Assembly: GCA_037178625.1 (NCBI GenBank) | Contig: CM074134.1 | Location: forward strand, 1,178,001 to 1,242,000 | DNA from: Skeletonema tropicum | Lineage: Eukaryota > Bacillariophyta > Thalassiosirophyceae > Thalassiosirales > Thalassiosiraceae | Direction of reading: 5' to 3' | DNA length: 64,000 nt | Made by a program: the position numbers and the translations under genes | The notes under the pieces: model-generated | Told to the model about the DNA's origin: nothing | What the model saw: the letters and a program-made list of their open reading frames with translations, nothing else | Databases searched by the model: none | Shown: in pieces, positions 52,366 to 63,294 of the stretch | Numbering within the stretch: position 1 is the first letter of the stretch | Layout of the letters: each line of letters opens with the position of its first letter

Positions 52366-53299
52366 TGCTTTTAGAGTGTTAATTCAATGGTACTTTTTTC
52401 AAGACGGATGCCAGTAGTACAGTATTATTAATTACAATGCAAACCGATGGGACGCCGTAATTATTAATGAAAGAACAGTTGACCCTAAGTACTCGCTCTC
52501 TCTTATCACGGGAACCTAGCCAGCCAGATCAGCAGCAAGCAATCACTTCGCATTTTTTTTTTCGCATTGCTTCTTGCGCTTTTTTCTGCAAAAACACGCA
52601 ACTTCTTGCCTTTGTTCGTTGTTCGCGTGGTTCGGCAGGAAAAAGGAAGTACGATGCCGGCTAGGAGAACCGCTACGACCAATGTTAAGATACACAAGGG
52701 TCGGAGTATCAGAAATTTCTTGGCCTCGTCGGTCTCTACCTTTGTAAGTACTTAAGTACTTATCTCCTTTGCTCATACCAACAATCAACAGCGAGGTGTA
52801 CTTGATGGATTCAAAGCAAAATTGGACGACGAGATGTCTTTTTGATGATGGACAAGTGAGACGACGACGACGACGAAATCTGATGGTAACAATGCCAATG
52901 ATAGAGTGTTTGCTTACGCTAATGGCTCATGCCAAACTTCCTCGAAGAAACAGAGCAACTCAACATTCACTAACATTGTCTAAAGCCGGACCTTCGCAAA
53001 TGAAAGTGCATCTGCCTACGAAACAATTGTATGGAATAGTGGGTATGCTCGTGCTAGAAACAATTATGTGTTAAGAAACAAGGTATGGTATCTGATGGAC
53101 TCTCCAGAGAGCTAAGTATTTATCGGTATCGCAAGAACAAGATTATTCATCTTAGATCTTTGTAGCAAGCTGAAATGAGAGTCAATCGCATTGCCACAAA
53201 AGCCTCATAAACGTACCAAACGCGAACAAAGCAGCATCAACTAACATGCGGAGCTACCACTGCTACCACATCTTCTACAGCTACAGACATACACAGACA
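52366..53299. other. Intergenic region, possible small gene inside
   Basis: About 930 bp between minus-strand genes. A small two-exon frame on the plus strand (52654-52845) is possible; the remainder has only short unconvincing frames. Confidence 0.3.
52654..52845 (+). CDS. Possible small basic protein, two exons
   Basis: Exon 52654-52743 and exon 52792-52845 are separated by a 48-bp GTAAGT...CAG intron and would give 47 aa (MPARRTATTNVKIHKG...). The start has A at -3 and the splice sites look real, but the second exon stops soon after LDDEMSF at two TGA codons. Coding-like sequence seems to go on in more than one frame to about 53070, so the true structure may be different. The family is unknown. 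Confidence 0.25.
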
Positions 53300-54121
53300 C
53301 TAATTGCGTCTCAACCTCTTTCCTTTGCCAGAAATAGAATAGTTCTTGACTTCCACAGAGAGTGATGCAATCTTATCATCGTCGTTGTCTGGCTCCTCCT
53401 CCCCGATAGTAGAGAGTTCCGCTTTTGGAGATTCTTTCTTGGCACCGCAAGCAATGCATTTATCCGTGCTTATGTCGTTTCTCTGGGTGCAATCACCGCA
53501 AGACCATTTTTCATCGTCATTCTGCCACAAGCGAAGAAATTTAGAAGCTAGAACAAAAATTGTATCTTAACGATAGATGAGCGATGGTACACTTACCTTG
53601 AAGCAATCACCCCATCCCAGATTTTTTCCTTCGGATTTCTTTGGTTCAGAGCATACCTTTCCTCCTTCCAACACGTTGTTGCACCAACTGCCCTCATTCG
53701 TGTTTATTGCATTGCATTTAGGGCACTCCCACGTCTTCTTTTCATATGCCAATAGAGACCTGTCCTCTTCCTCTTGGCCATCCACGCCAACGAGCGAAAG
53801 CATGTCCGCTCTGTTTACATTTTCTAGTTCGTTTTCGGCGAGTACGATCTCCACGGCTTCCTTCATCGTTTTCTCCCGAGCATTTACCAAGAGAAGAAAC
53901 GCCACATTGCCTTCCGAGTCCTTGTGAAGAAGCTTCCCCTTATATCCCTCGTAAGCGCCGGCGGTGACTCTGTGGGTGAGTTCACTGAAATCAACCTTCT
54001 CGCCACGATTGAAAGTGCGACCGGTCATCTTAATCTTGTTCTTCGCTACGAACGAAGCCTTCGTCATCCTCGATTTGTGCTTGGGCCTGTCGCACTTGGT
54101 GCTGTTCTTAGTTCTAGCCAT
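53300..54121 (-). CDS. Basic protein with two RanBP2-type zinc fingers
   Basis: Two exons, 54121-53597 and 53521-53300, flank a 75-bp intron (GTAAGT...CAG) and give 248 aa. The start at 54121 (MARTKNSTKCDRPKH) has a good context; an in-frame ATG at 54196 adds 25 residues. The N-terminus is very basic (about 1-45), possibly DNA- or RNA-binding. Finger 1, WECPKCNAINTNEGSWC...C (about 155-180), is irregular. Finger 2, WSCGDCTQRNDISTDKCIACGAKK, is a canonical W-x-C-x2-C-x10-C-x2-C RanBP2 finger created at the start of exon 2. The C-terminus ends SGKGKRLRRN, a likely nuclear signal. Similar fingers bind RNA or ubiquitin. The exact role is unknown. Confidence 0.75.
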
Positions 54122-54524
54122 GATTGTTACTGTCAGCTGCTTCGTTTTGATGTTTATGAACGAGGAGATGAATGTCGTTGGAGGTTCACAAGTCAATCTT
54201 CTTTCTCATGGTCCAGAGAGGTATCGTAGTTTACCTACATAGCCTCTACGTATGAGTGCAGATTAATCATACTTCTAACTTCTCAAGCAATCCATGGTCC
54301 ACATTGCCGCGCCGCTGAAATAGACCAAGTTCATAGCCGAACTATCGACTGTACTTGGCTGATTGTTACTATGGGTTCTACAATACAAATCATGATCGTA
54401 AACATTACGTAGAAATACTTTATATACATAAATGACTAATTTCGGACTGTACAACTGTGTCCTTGTGCTGCACTGTTTTGAGATGATAAGATGATGAAGA
54501 ACTTCTTCTCCTGCTGTACAAGTA
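54122..54524. other. Intergenic region
   Basis: About 400 bp; holds the promoter of the zinc-finger gene and the 3' flank of the permease gene. No other feature is seen. Confidence 0.3.
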
Positions 54525-56849
54525 TTACGCAAGATCCTCTTCTTTGGCAGCTACGGCTTCAGCTTCAGTTTCACCCTCTCCACTATTATCCGCACTTCCG
54601 GCCTCTTCTTCGACTACAGTGCCTTTCTTGGAAACATCAACCTCAACACCTTCCTCGCCCTCAACATCATCCTTCTCAAAGTAGGCCGACTTCTGTCCAA
54701 TCGCATCCCATCGGACATCACCTTCAATGACGGGCTCCTCTGGATCATCTGGCAAGATTGCGTTCAATAAAATGGCCAGCACAGATCCAATACAGTAGCC
54801 CGTAGAAAGGAAGATACTGACAGCGTTACGCAAGCCCTTCATTGTATCATTACAGTCAGAGCATTCCCAGAACTTTGCCGTGTATGGACTGGCTCTCATA
54901 TCAAGGAATGCGTATGGCCAAACCGTGACGCCAACACCAACACACATTGAGAACACCGTAATGAACCTGATACGGCGGCTCTTCATGTTCAGCTCACTGA
55001 ATAACGAGATACCACTTATCAAGACATTGGCAAAAAGAAAGATCGTCATGCCCCCAAGGACACAATCCGGGATACTAGTGATGATTCCAGCAATTTTGGC
55101 GAATACACCCATAAAGATAAGCCAAACGCCTGTGGCAATACCTGCTCGACGGGAAGCACATTTGGTCATTGCAATCACTCCGTTGTTCTGCGAAAACGTA
55201 GTATTCGGCATGCTAGTGAATACGGATGCAAGTATGGAGCAAACAGCATCAGCCATCAAGCTACCTTGGATACGACGCTGATGGAGTTGGAATTCAAGTG
55301 AGATGAGACAATTGTCCGAACACGTAAAATTGAAGCAAACAAGAGAGCTGCAAACTCACCGTATAGTCTTTATCATCGGTCTTGAGTTCTGACACTTCGT
55401 GAGTAGCAGTGACTATGAATAGGATTGATATTGTTGAAAGTGAAAGCTTTAGAGATGTACATTATGAGCACATATTGAAAGATATAATTGTTCATTACTT
55501 ACCATCTCCGATGGTCTCAACTGTCGTCACGACATAAGCTGTTTGTGAAAATAGCACCATTTGAAGATTTAGATTTGAGCAAGGGATTGGATACTGAATG
55601 TCACTCACAATGATGTCATTGTGTAAGACTTACCTATCAACAATGGGATGACAGCGGGGCCATAAAGTCCAATTCCAAACCATTGAGTCCAAAGGAAGTC
55701 AACCACTGGAGCGCTTTCGATTTTGGACGTATCAACGTATGGCAACCCCTCGTAGTTGGATACACCCGCTACGAAATAGCCGAACAATAAGGCTAAAATA
55801 ACATTGCAGTTCTTCATGAAGGTGCTTCCGAATAGCTCAATGACCACAAGAAAGACAAGTACAGAAAAACCTAGTCCGATATATTCGGTACTTCCGTAGG
55901 GTAGCGCAACTTGTGCACTCCCAGAACAAACAGCAGATGGAACATTTGACACTGGCATACCAAAGCCGACACTGTCCCTTACTTGAGCATGCTCCTTCCA
56001 ACCCATCTCTGCGCACACGACTCCTCCACCCCAATACTTCATACCTGTTCCTGTCAATGCAACACCGATTAGACTTACAGACACAGCAGATACAACAGGA
56101 GGGAAGACCTTCCTGATGTATTTTCCCGGCAAGAGACTAAAACAGATTTCAAGAACAGCACATAACATGCTCGTGCCTAGCATTTTACCGTATGCTTCTT
56201 CACCACTGATTCCATCGGCTTTCATAGATTGAATGGCAATTTCATAAATGGGCAAGAAAGTAAAGGATGTTCCCTATGAAAGAAGTGAAGATAATGAGAG
56301 AAGTTAGTAATCAAATAATGAAAAAGAAGTGACAAAGCGAACACATGAACATGCAGTACATACCATCACACTCAAGAGTCCACTCCCAATGTAGAGTTGC
56401 TTGCCAAAGATTTTCTTGCTGAAAGGGATTTTGACTTCGAGCACATTGATTATTGTACCTATGCCGCTCGTAATCAAGGCTGCAACGATAAAATACTGCT
56501 GTAGTTCTACTTTCGCGAAGGGGAAGCTATCAATGCTGAACTTCGCGACCACATACGGAGGAGTGATGAGACCACCTACCATGGCGAAGGCGTGCTGAAG
56601 ACCCATTACGAGAGAAAGCAAAAGAGGAAGTGGTTCGTCAACAGGGTAAAACTTCATGGGATGACGATGCTTCTTCCATGGCAAAGATGGCATGCAGAGG
56701 GCACCATAATCGTATCCTGAACACAAGAGCACAGAACATAGGTGAGCGTCCAAGATCATGTGAATGTGAGATTCATCGATACAAGAAGAGATATGTCGCC
56801 TTCATCACTTACCCTCGCCCTCACCGAAGATGAGTTGCTTGATTCCCAT
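54525..56849 (-). CDS. NCS2-family nucleobase (xanthine/uracil) permease
   Basis: Six exons: 56849-56813, 56716-56364, 56273-55634, 55538-55503, 55412-55360 and 55277-54525. They join in frame to 623 aa with GT-AG introns. The family motif QHAFAMVGGLITPP lies early in the protein. Exon 4 (36 bp) encodes YVVTTVETIGD, the conserved T-x-x-E-x-x-GD substrate-site segment. Exon 6 carries SQNNGVIAMTKCASRRAG, the NCS2 signature (Q-N-x-G...T). About a dozen hydrophobic spans are present, as usual for UraA/NAT carriers. A long hydrophilic loop in exon 3 has CGGGVVCAEMG-like small-residue sequence. The C-terminus is an acidic cytosolic tail. It would import purines or pyrimidines as a nitrogen source by proton or sodium symport; the exact base is uncertain. 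Confidence 0.9.
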
Positions 56850-57394
56850 TGTTCAATCTGAAGCTACAGCTAAAGTGTTTTCTGAACCCTACAGAATTTA
56901 ATCAAATAATTATGCACCAGGTGTTAGAAGCACATCTGTTCTTTTGCCAGCAAAAATTGGAGAACTTTTTGACAGGTATGTAGGTATCTTTCTTGTTGCC
57001 GATAAAGTGGAAGGAAGTTTTGCTCCTATTAGGGGTTAAAGTTAAGGTTTATCCCCAGGGTGCTGCGGGAAATTACATACAGTTTGGTAGTTTTCTTACG
57101 AAAGTACTGTATCGGTACTGACGCTACTTACGTACTTTTTTTTTTTTGAATTTCTCGTATGAGTCCGACTACGAGTTCGTACTCAGCCTCACTTTACATG
57201 AGCGATTTCGTACTCGGCCTCACTTTACATAGTGACGAAGGTGGCATCATGAGCAATGGCTGGTTGTAACGATATAGGAACCCCTCCAATCCCCCCTCAT
57301 TCAGATAACATTATTACCTACCCCCCTCGCTCTGATTCCACCGCCGCCGCCGCTCCCGCCATTGGCGTTGGGTGGTATTAATTATTATATTTTT
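56850..57394. other. Intergenic region with a short direct repeat
   Basis: About 545 bp. A TTCGTACTC(A/G)GCCTCACTTTACAT word occurs twice, near 57177 and 57208. A poly-T run lies near 57129-57140. This is the promoter side of the permease gene. Confidence 0.35.
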
Positions 57395-57736
57395 ATTATG
57401 TAAGACCCATCGCCACAAGTTTTCGTCACTGCAGTGAACTTGGATTCCAACCGCAAATACGTGCTTCCATTCAACGATGTCCAGGAGCGCCGGTGGAAAC
57501 ATTTTTATGGGGTGTTGCCGGATCTTTGCTGTATCATATGGCGAAAATTAGATGCCCACAACTCAATCCACGGAGGTGATTTCAAACATCTCATGTGGGC
57601 TCTTTATTTTCTCAAGGTTTATGGTAAGGAGGAAGATAACTCGAATTATTCAGGTGGAGTGGACGAGAAGACATTCCGGAAATGGACGCATATTTTTGTT
57701 GAAGCTGTTTCCTTTCTAGAATCATCAGTGGTGAGT
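57395..57736 (+). pseudogene. PIF/Harbinger-like transposase N-terminal fragment
   Basis: The plus-strand frame from a stop at 57393 reads to VSFLESSV with no ATG at its start. The segment KHLMWALYFLKVYGKE...GGVDEKTFRKWTHIFVEAV resembles the conserved N-terminal region of DDE transposase-like proteins abundant in diatoms ('KHLLWALxFL...GGxDEKTFRKW'), from memory. No DDE catalytic part follows. A possible GTGAGT donor at 57733 and an ACAG acceptor near 57820 could extend it to IWDPQYRG, but the continuation soon stops being transposase-like. Confidence 0.5.
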
Positions 57737-58000
57737 GTCGTTTCTTTCCTATTTGTAACTCATATCTCCCCTCAATGACCTCATCTCCCACTTTCCCCTT
57801 ATCTTCATGCCCTGCGACAGATAATCTGGGACCCTCAATATCGGGGGTCTCCCCCCTTGCCCCCTTATATCCAAAGGCCTACCGTGAACCCTTTGTCCTA
57901 TCCCATACCCCATACTAAGAATGATAAAGTCACTGTCCCAGAATCGATTAATTATGTAGATAAGTATGCTGTGAGCATGGTTTGGACTTGCCTCCACCGA

Positions 58001-58137
58001 AGCGTTTGCCATCCACTTGCGTCAGCCAACCCGAAACCAGCAGGCCACAAGGACGCTCTCGGGCATAACCCGAGCCTCTCCTGTTTTTCTCTATTGATCC
58101 TCGCGTCTCTCTAGAGATTACCTCCTAAAATAATTTA
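58001..58137. repeat. Dispersed hairpin-bearing element, copy 2
   Basis: Partner of 40447-40580. It contains the hairpin CTCGGG-CATAA-CCCGAG and the end words CTCTAGAGA and CCTAAAATAAT. It lies just after the transposase fragment, so it may be part of the same mobile unit. Confidence 0.4.
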
Positions 58138-58255
58138 ACATGTAGTAAATAATTCGTGCTGGTCTATACGGTGACGTACTTCAGTAAGGCCGTCCACATC
58201 TTTCATACTTCCTCATTTACAGCATACATTTTTATCCTACATGATCAATACCTTG

Positions 58256-59469
58256 TTAAAACTCTACGTAGTGAATGTCATCATAAAAATAAGATCCTTC
58301 ATAAAATGTCTCATAGACTTGGTGAACTCTGTTGCAACGAATTTCATCATCATATTCACCTTCAGCGCATGCAGCTTCGAGCTGTCCCAATCGAACAGAT
58401 TGATCGGCTGTCAGCTCAAGCAACCTTGCAGAGTCTTCCAAGAAGTAATCATCGTAGCCTTCCGCAAACTGTGTCATATTATCATCATTGATCTCGAAGG
58501 AGGGGAGCCAATCATCAGCCTCCCACCAACCATTGATTGTAAGACGCTTCACATCACCTGCTAAGCTATTCACCGCTGTTACCATGTGACTCGAATGAGG
58601 ACTCACTGAGAAGAGTACCAGCGTGTTAAAACTAGGAGGAACGAAAGGAAATGATGTTTCGCCCATCCAATACAAGTGGCCTCCCCATCCCTATGTCATG
58701 TGAGGAAAGAAAAAGATATAGGTGAGCAAACGAAATAGAGAAGACAAATATGCATCATCATCATCTCAAACTAAACTGTGCACACACTCACATGTTTCCA
58801 ATCTTTCGTCAAGTGCCAAATATACGCAACAGTCCGCCGATCAGCCCAATCCGAATGGGGCAAAGAGTGACTCCCCGGTTTATACCACGAAGCCGCTGGC
58901 CACGTCTCTCCACCACATCGTCTTCCACTCAACTCCGATGCAAATTCCTTCGTCGCAGAACTATTCAACAACTCGAGAGTAGCATTCATCAGTGGAGTAT
59001 ACTTTTGCAAATCATAAATGTTGTAATGAAGACATGAGAAATCATCGTCTTCATGTGAGTATTCGAATAGTTCAAAGGCTTCTTCTGCGGATGAAAGATC
59101 TTGATACATTGCTTCTGCATATTCTGGTAAGAATGCATTTTCTATAATGACTGGTTTGCCTGCTCGAAGTTGTAGCTTGATATTGTGTATAGTTTCAGGG
59201 TCTTGGAAGAGATTGGGGTTGAGAAATGATGTGATGCTATCTCGTGAAGTTGGGAAGGTGAATAATGATGTGCTATCACTGCTGCTGATGATGTGACTGC
59301 TGTCAGAGATTATTTGATGGGTAGTGGTGTTTTCATCATTACATGCTTTTGATGCTACGACTGCTGGTAAAGTCGAAGCTGCTGCAACAAGAGATAATAG
59401 CAGCACAGGAGGCACTGTCGATGCAATGGAAAGAAGACCGGCAAGTGTAAAAATAATGATGTACATCAT
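58256..59469 (-). CDS. 2OG-Fe(II) oxygenase, prolyl-hydroxylase-like, secretory
   Basis: Two exons, 59469-58792 and 58690-58256, flank a 101-bp intron (GTGAG...TAG) and give 370 aa. The N-terminus is a long hydrophobic signal/anchor (MMYIIIFTLAGLLSIAS..., about 1-38). IENAFLPEYAEAMYQDL (about 110) is the entry typical of P4H-like folds. Iron ligands: HSD in SLPHSDWADRR (about 206) and the distal His in SPHSSHMVTAV (about 272). KRLTINGWW supplies the basic residue for 2-oxoglutarate. The join restores DWKHGWGGHLYW, with the GG(H/x)LYW strand of the family. The C-terminal tail is acidic and ends in Tyr-rich sequence. It probably hydroxylates a protein in the ER or Golgi; the substrate is unknown. 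Confidence 0.8.
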
Positions 59470-59820
59470 CTTCTATATTGAATAACATATATTGTAAGAA
59501 GCTGCTCCGAACATAATGAGGTTTCTCCGCTCTATTCTTGCACGAATAAAAAGAGCAATCAACAGCCTTTTGGGTTCTCAAGCCAACTTTTGGCATTTGA
59601 TTGAGTTTGTGCGATATTGGCATCATTACATTTCATGCTTTTGGCATTTGATTGGCATCACATATCAAATAATTTGGTGAAGCAAAACTTCCCCCCACTA
59701 TCTCAAATCAATCAATGATTCTACTAATTCCTACGTACGTAGGTGATTTGACATTTGAATTTGACCGTTTTTCTTCTTGGATTGATCGCTGTTCCAAAAC
59801 ACAAACACAACATCATCACC
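59470..59820. promoter_or_regulatory. Divergent spacer between the oxygenase and CAP-H
   Basis: About 350 bp with two copies of TTTTGGCATTTGATTG (near 59587 and 59640). The last 30 bp, ending in CA-rich sequence, are repeated in part at 63280-63310. Confidence 0.4.
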
Positions 59821-62800
59821 ATGGCAACCGAAAACGCCAACCCGCAGCTAGAGGCTGCTGCAGCCCCTACCGACAGCACCACCGCCAATAAGCCACTCCT
59901 CCTCCTCTCTAAGAAGAAAAAGAAGAAGAGAGTGTCAATCTCTCCTAATAAACCAACCGCATTATCCTCCTCGCCGCCTCGTCGTCGTGGCGGTAATAAA
60001 AAGGGAGGCCGTCGTAGCAGTTCTCACTTTCAAGCTCTTCCAGCTAATCTGGATAGCGATGATGATGATGACGATGATGAGGATATTGAATTCACATTGG
60101 ATGGTGCAAATGATATTGAAGGTGACGACCAAGTAAAACAGTCCACCATCGCCGCTACTACTACTACTACTACTACCGCTGCACCAACCACCACTAACAA
60201 GAGTGTCACCAAAGCCCAACGTCGTCGTCGTCGCTCCTCTGCCCGTTTCCTCCGCCTCTCCTCCAACGGTGGCGCCACAGACAAAGACGACGACGATGAT
60301 CTCCTCGCCATCAATCAAGATGGCACCAATGATGACGACTACACCTCCTCCGAACACCTGGGTGAAATCTACCGTCAGGCAATTCGAATGAATGCCGAAA
60401 ATAAAATCAACGCTGGCAATTCCTGGGGTCTCAAGTTGATTGAGAATATGGATAAATTCCTCAATGTTGATCATACTAATGGTAGTGGTGGGGAAGTTAC
60501 AAGCAATGATGAGTTGACACCCCGAAGTAGTACCGAGGAGCAAGAGGAGGAGGGTGCACGAAATGATCTCAAGGTGGCAAGAAAAATGAAATCCAAGGAT
60601 GAAAAGGGACGGATTAATTTTACCAAGGCATCTTGTACATTGGATGCATCGGTCAAGATTTATTCGTATCGTGTCGATGATGTTCATTTGTCGAGTTATC
60701 GTGTTTTGGCGAATTTGAATAGGACTGATACGAACAAGAATGATGGAGAGGAGGTAGATGGTAGTGGTGGTGGTGTGTTGGATGGTGGTGAGGAGGGTGG
60801 TAGTGGTGGTGGACAGAGGGTGAGTAAGAGGAAGGGCTGGACCGAAGGGACCTATGCAGACGATTGAGAAGTAACAAGGGTGAGTAGTTGTATTAGTTTG
60901 TTCCAATTGAAAAGAGAAAGTCAATCATATATCTCACATGTTCCATCACACGCCTTGCCGTCTCTCTCTCTCTCTCGCATCAGCCAACATCAACATGTCC
61001 AAACTTGATTCAGCCTACGACATTGATCCACTCTTCCACTAAGATGTCAAAAGCCTTTGACTGAAGGTGGTGCCAAGGGTCTGTTACTTGGAAATCTGGG
61101 AGTTGCTCAGAATGGATGTCACATTGTGTTTGATTCCAAAGAAGAAGAGGCGGAGAAGAAGGAGGCGAGTGAAACTGAAGAAGCTATGGAAGACGAATCT
61201 AACAACGAGGAGAATGAGTGAGGACAATAACGATGATGATGATGAAAAGAAGAAGATGGAGGAGTTTGGCATCGATCCAGGATGAAGCAGTTGTTTGGAA
61301 GGAATCTGAAATTGACATTACATCCTTTGCCGCCAAATTGGAGTACCATGTTGGCTTCGTACGGTGCACAGACCTCGGCATCTGTTACCCTTTGTCCCCC
61401 AGCTTGAATCACTCCGTGAGGACTATGCCATCCTCGAGAGAGATGGGTATGCCGTCGATGAGAAGGATAGCATGACTGTCGAAAGATGGTCGCAAGAGGT
61501 TGAGGTTGTATGATGCACCTGAAGAGGAGGAAAAGGAGGCGGAACGGTCTATCCATGTGATTGCCACTGAAAGGAGCCGCGCTAGCATCTTGGGAACGTC
61601 CTATGTTGGGCATGTCCTTTCGGTTTGTCGATGGACATGGGTGACTGGTGAAGATGACAATGAAGATGATGGTGCAGCGATTGACTTTAACGCGGAAGAC
61701 TTGGGTGGAGAAGGTGAATTCGCTCCAGCGGATGATGGCAGCTTTGGTGGTGGTGACGACGGAGGAGGAGAAGGAGAATTCGCACCCGACTTTGGAAGCA
61801 GTGTTGGAAGTGCAAGTGGAGGATTATTCGGGGATGCACGCTCGTACAATAACACCAAAAGTCTTTTGGATGCACTGTGTGATGCCGATGCTTTTCATGA
61901 TGGGAGCGATTACGCCTTCTTTGATGTCAAGAAATTTGAGAAGGCTACCGATGGCAACCTTTGGGCTGGATCTCAGCATTGGAAGAAGGGTTCAGGTATG
62001 GCAAAGAAGAATGCCAAGAAGGCGGATGAGAAGAAAAAGGTCATGTTTGAGAATGACGTTGTCGAAGAGGCTCCAAAGAAACAAAGGAAGAAGGCCGCCA
62101 AGAAGGACCGCGTCTTTGTTGACTTTTTTAGTACTGAACCAGATGTAGGTGCCATTTTCCAAAAGAAGAAGACTACAAGGAAAACCAAGAAGACGCCTAA
62201 GGATCCCTTCCAAATGGCCAAGACAGAGAAGGACTTCTTGTTGCCCCCCGATGCTAACGTTGATATCACTCAGCTTACCAGACTTTTCTCGCGCCCGAAC
62301 GCTGTCGTACGTCGCACCAATGATGCCGACAACAACAAGCCTATTGGGAAGACTGTCGGCTTTTACTGACAGTTGAAGATAATGCGCTTGGTTTTGATGA
62401 CAACGAGGATGCTGATTTTGGAGGCAACGATGCTGATGACGGAGGTTTTAACTTTGCGTATGATGATGAAGCAGACGATCGCGAATCTAATGATGTCGAC
62501 TACAATACTGACAATTTCGATGAAGTTCGCAAGGTTGAGAAGATTGACATCAATTATGCTCAGGTCGCCAAGAAGGTTGATGTGCGTCGTCTCAAGAAGG
62601 ATTTGTGGACTGAACTCGAAGAGAAGACTGCCTGGATTAAAGCCCGAAGAATCCTCTGAAAAGATCGACGAAGAGGAGGAGGAGGAAGACGACGATATGT
62701 ACGAAGACCCTCGCCCAAAGAATGGTGAACCACAGTATGTGTCTTTCAAGGAAACTTGTGAGAAATTAGACAATACCCAAGGTCAACATGGTGTGACTGT

Positions 62801-63026
62801 TTCCTTCTACTTTATTTGCTGCCTCCACCTTGCCAATGAAAAGGGACTTAAATTCGATTCCAATGGCTCACTCGACGACTTTTTGATTTCACTGGATGAT
62901 GGATCTGCTCCAACGTTTGGAACGTTTGGTGATGGGTTTACTGAGACTGTCGATAAGTTGAAGTCTCGGGTTAGCAATCGCGACAAGAAGGTGACAAGTT
63001 ACGTTGAGGAGGAGGGAGAGGAGTAA
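59821..63026 (+). CDS. Condensin complex subunit CAP-H (barren/BRN1), frame interrupted
   Basis: The ATG at 59821 has a good context (CACCATGGC). The N-terminal frame gives basic and acidic low-complexity sequence, then INAGNSWGLKLIENMDKF and INFTKASCTLDASVKIYSYRVDDVH, hallmark CAP-H motifs. A 104-bp intron (60880-60983) joins EKNKANINMSKLDSAYDIDPLFHKMS, another hallmark. Later parts include FDVKKFEK...NLWAGSQHW, INYAQVAKKVDVRRLKKDLW, and the C-terminal ISFYFICCLHLANEKGL-type helix. CAP-H is the kleisin that bridges SMC2 and SMC4 for mitotic chromosome condensation. The frame needs at least twelve one-base corrections, all of them extra bases: near 60859, 60872, 61040, 61062, 61219, 61281, 61339, 61396-61400, 61508, within 61580-61645, 62365-62378 and 62633. 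Local sequence error or very recent decay are both possible. Confidence 0.85.
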
Positions 63027-63294
63027 AGAGATGTCCAACTGTTTTGGGTTTTGGAGTAAGGGGGTAGATTCTGCAATGCATAAGTAATGATTGTTTTTGA
63101 ATTCTATTTGTTTATGTAGATAAAATGTTCAGCTACAGTTAGTCGCAGTTGGCCCGTTTAGATTTAGATGGATTCTTCTTTATTAGGTTATCTCTAATAC
63201 ATTCAGCAGCCATTTAAGTACATTTCTGCTGTCATGCAGCCTACAATTATTTGCTACTCTTATCATATACATACACCCGTATTCCAAAACACAA

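Noticed and set aside
59962..60924. Long minus-strand open frame opposite CAP-H
   Set aside because: It is the antisense shadow of low-complexity Asp/Ser/Gly codons; its composition (Ile/Thr/Val runs) is not protein-like, and the plus strand has clear CAP-H motifs.
60850..62640. Programmed +1 frameshifting at stop codons in CAP-H (Euplotes-like)
   Set aside because: Several breaks do fall at TGA or TAA, but homology places others away from stops (extra G near 60859, T near 61339, C in a C5 run near 61398). No other gene in the window shows the pattern. Error or recent decay is simpler.
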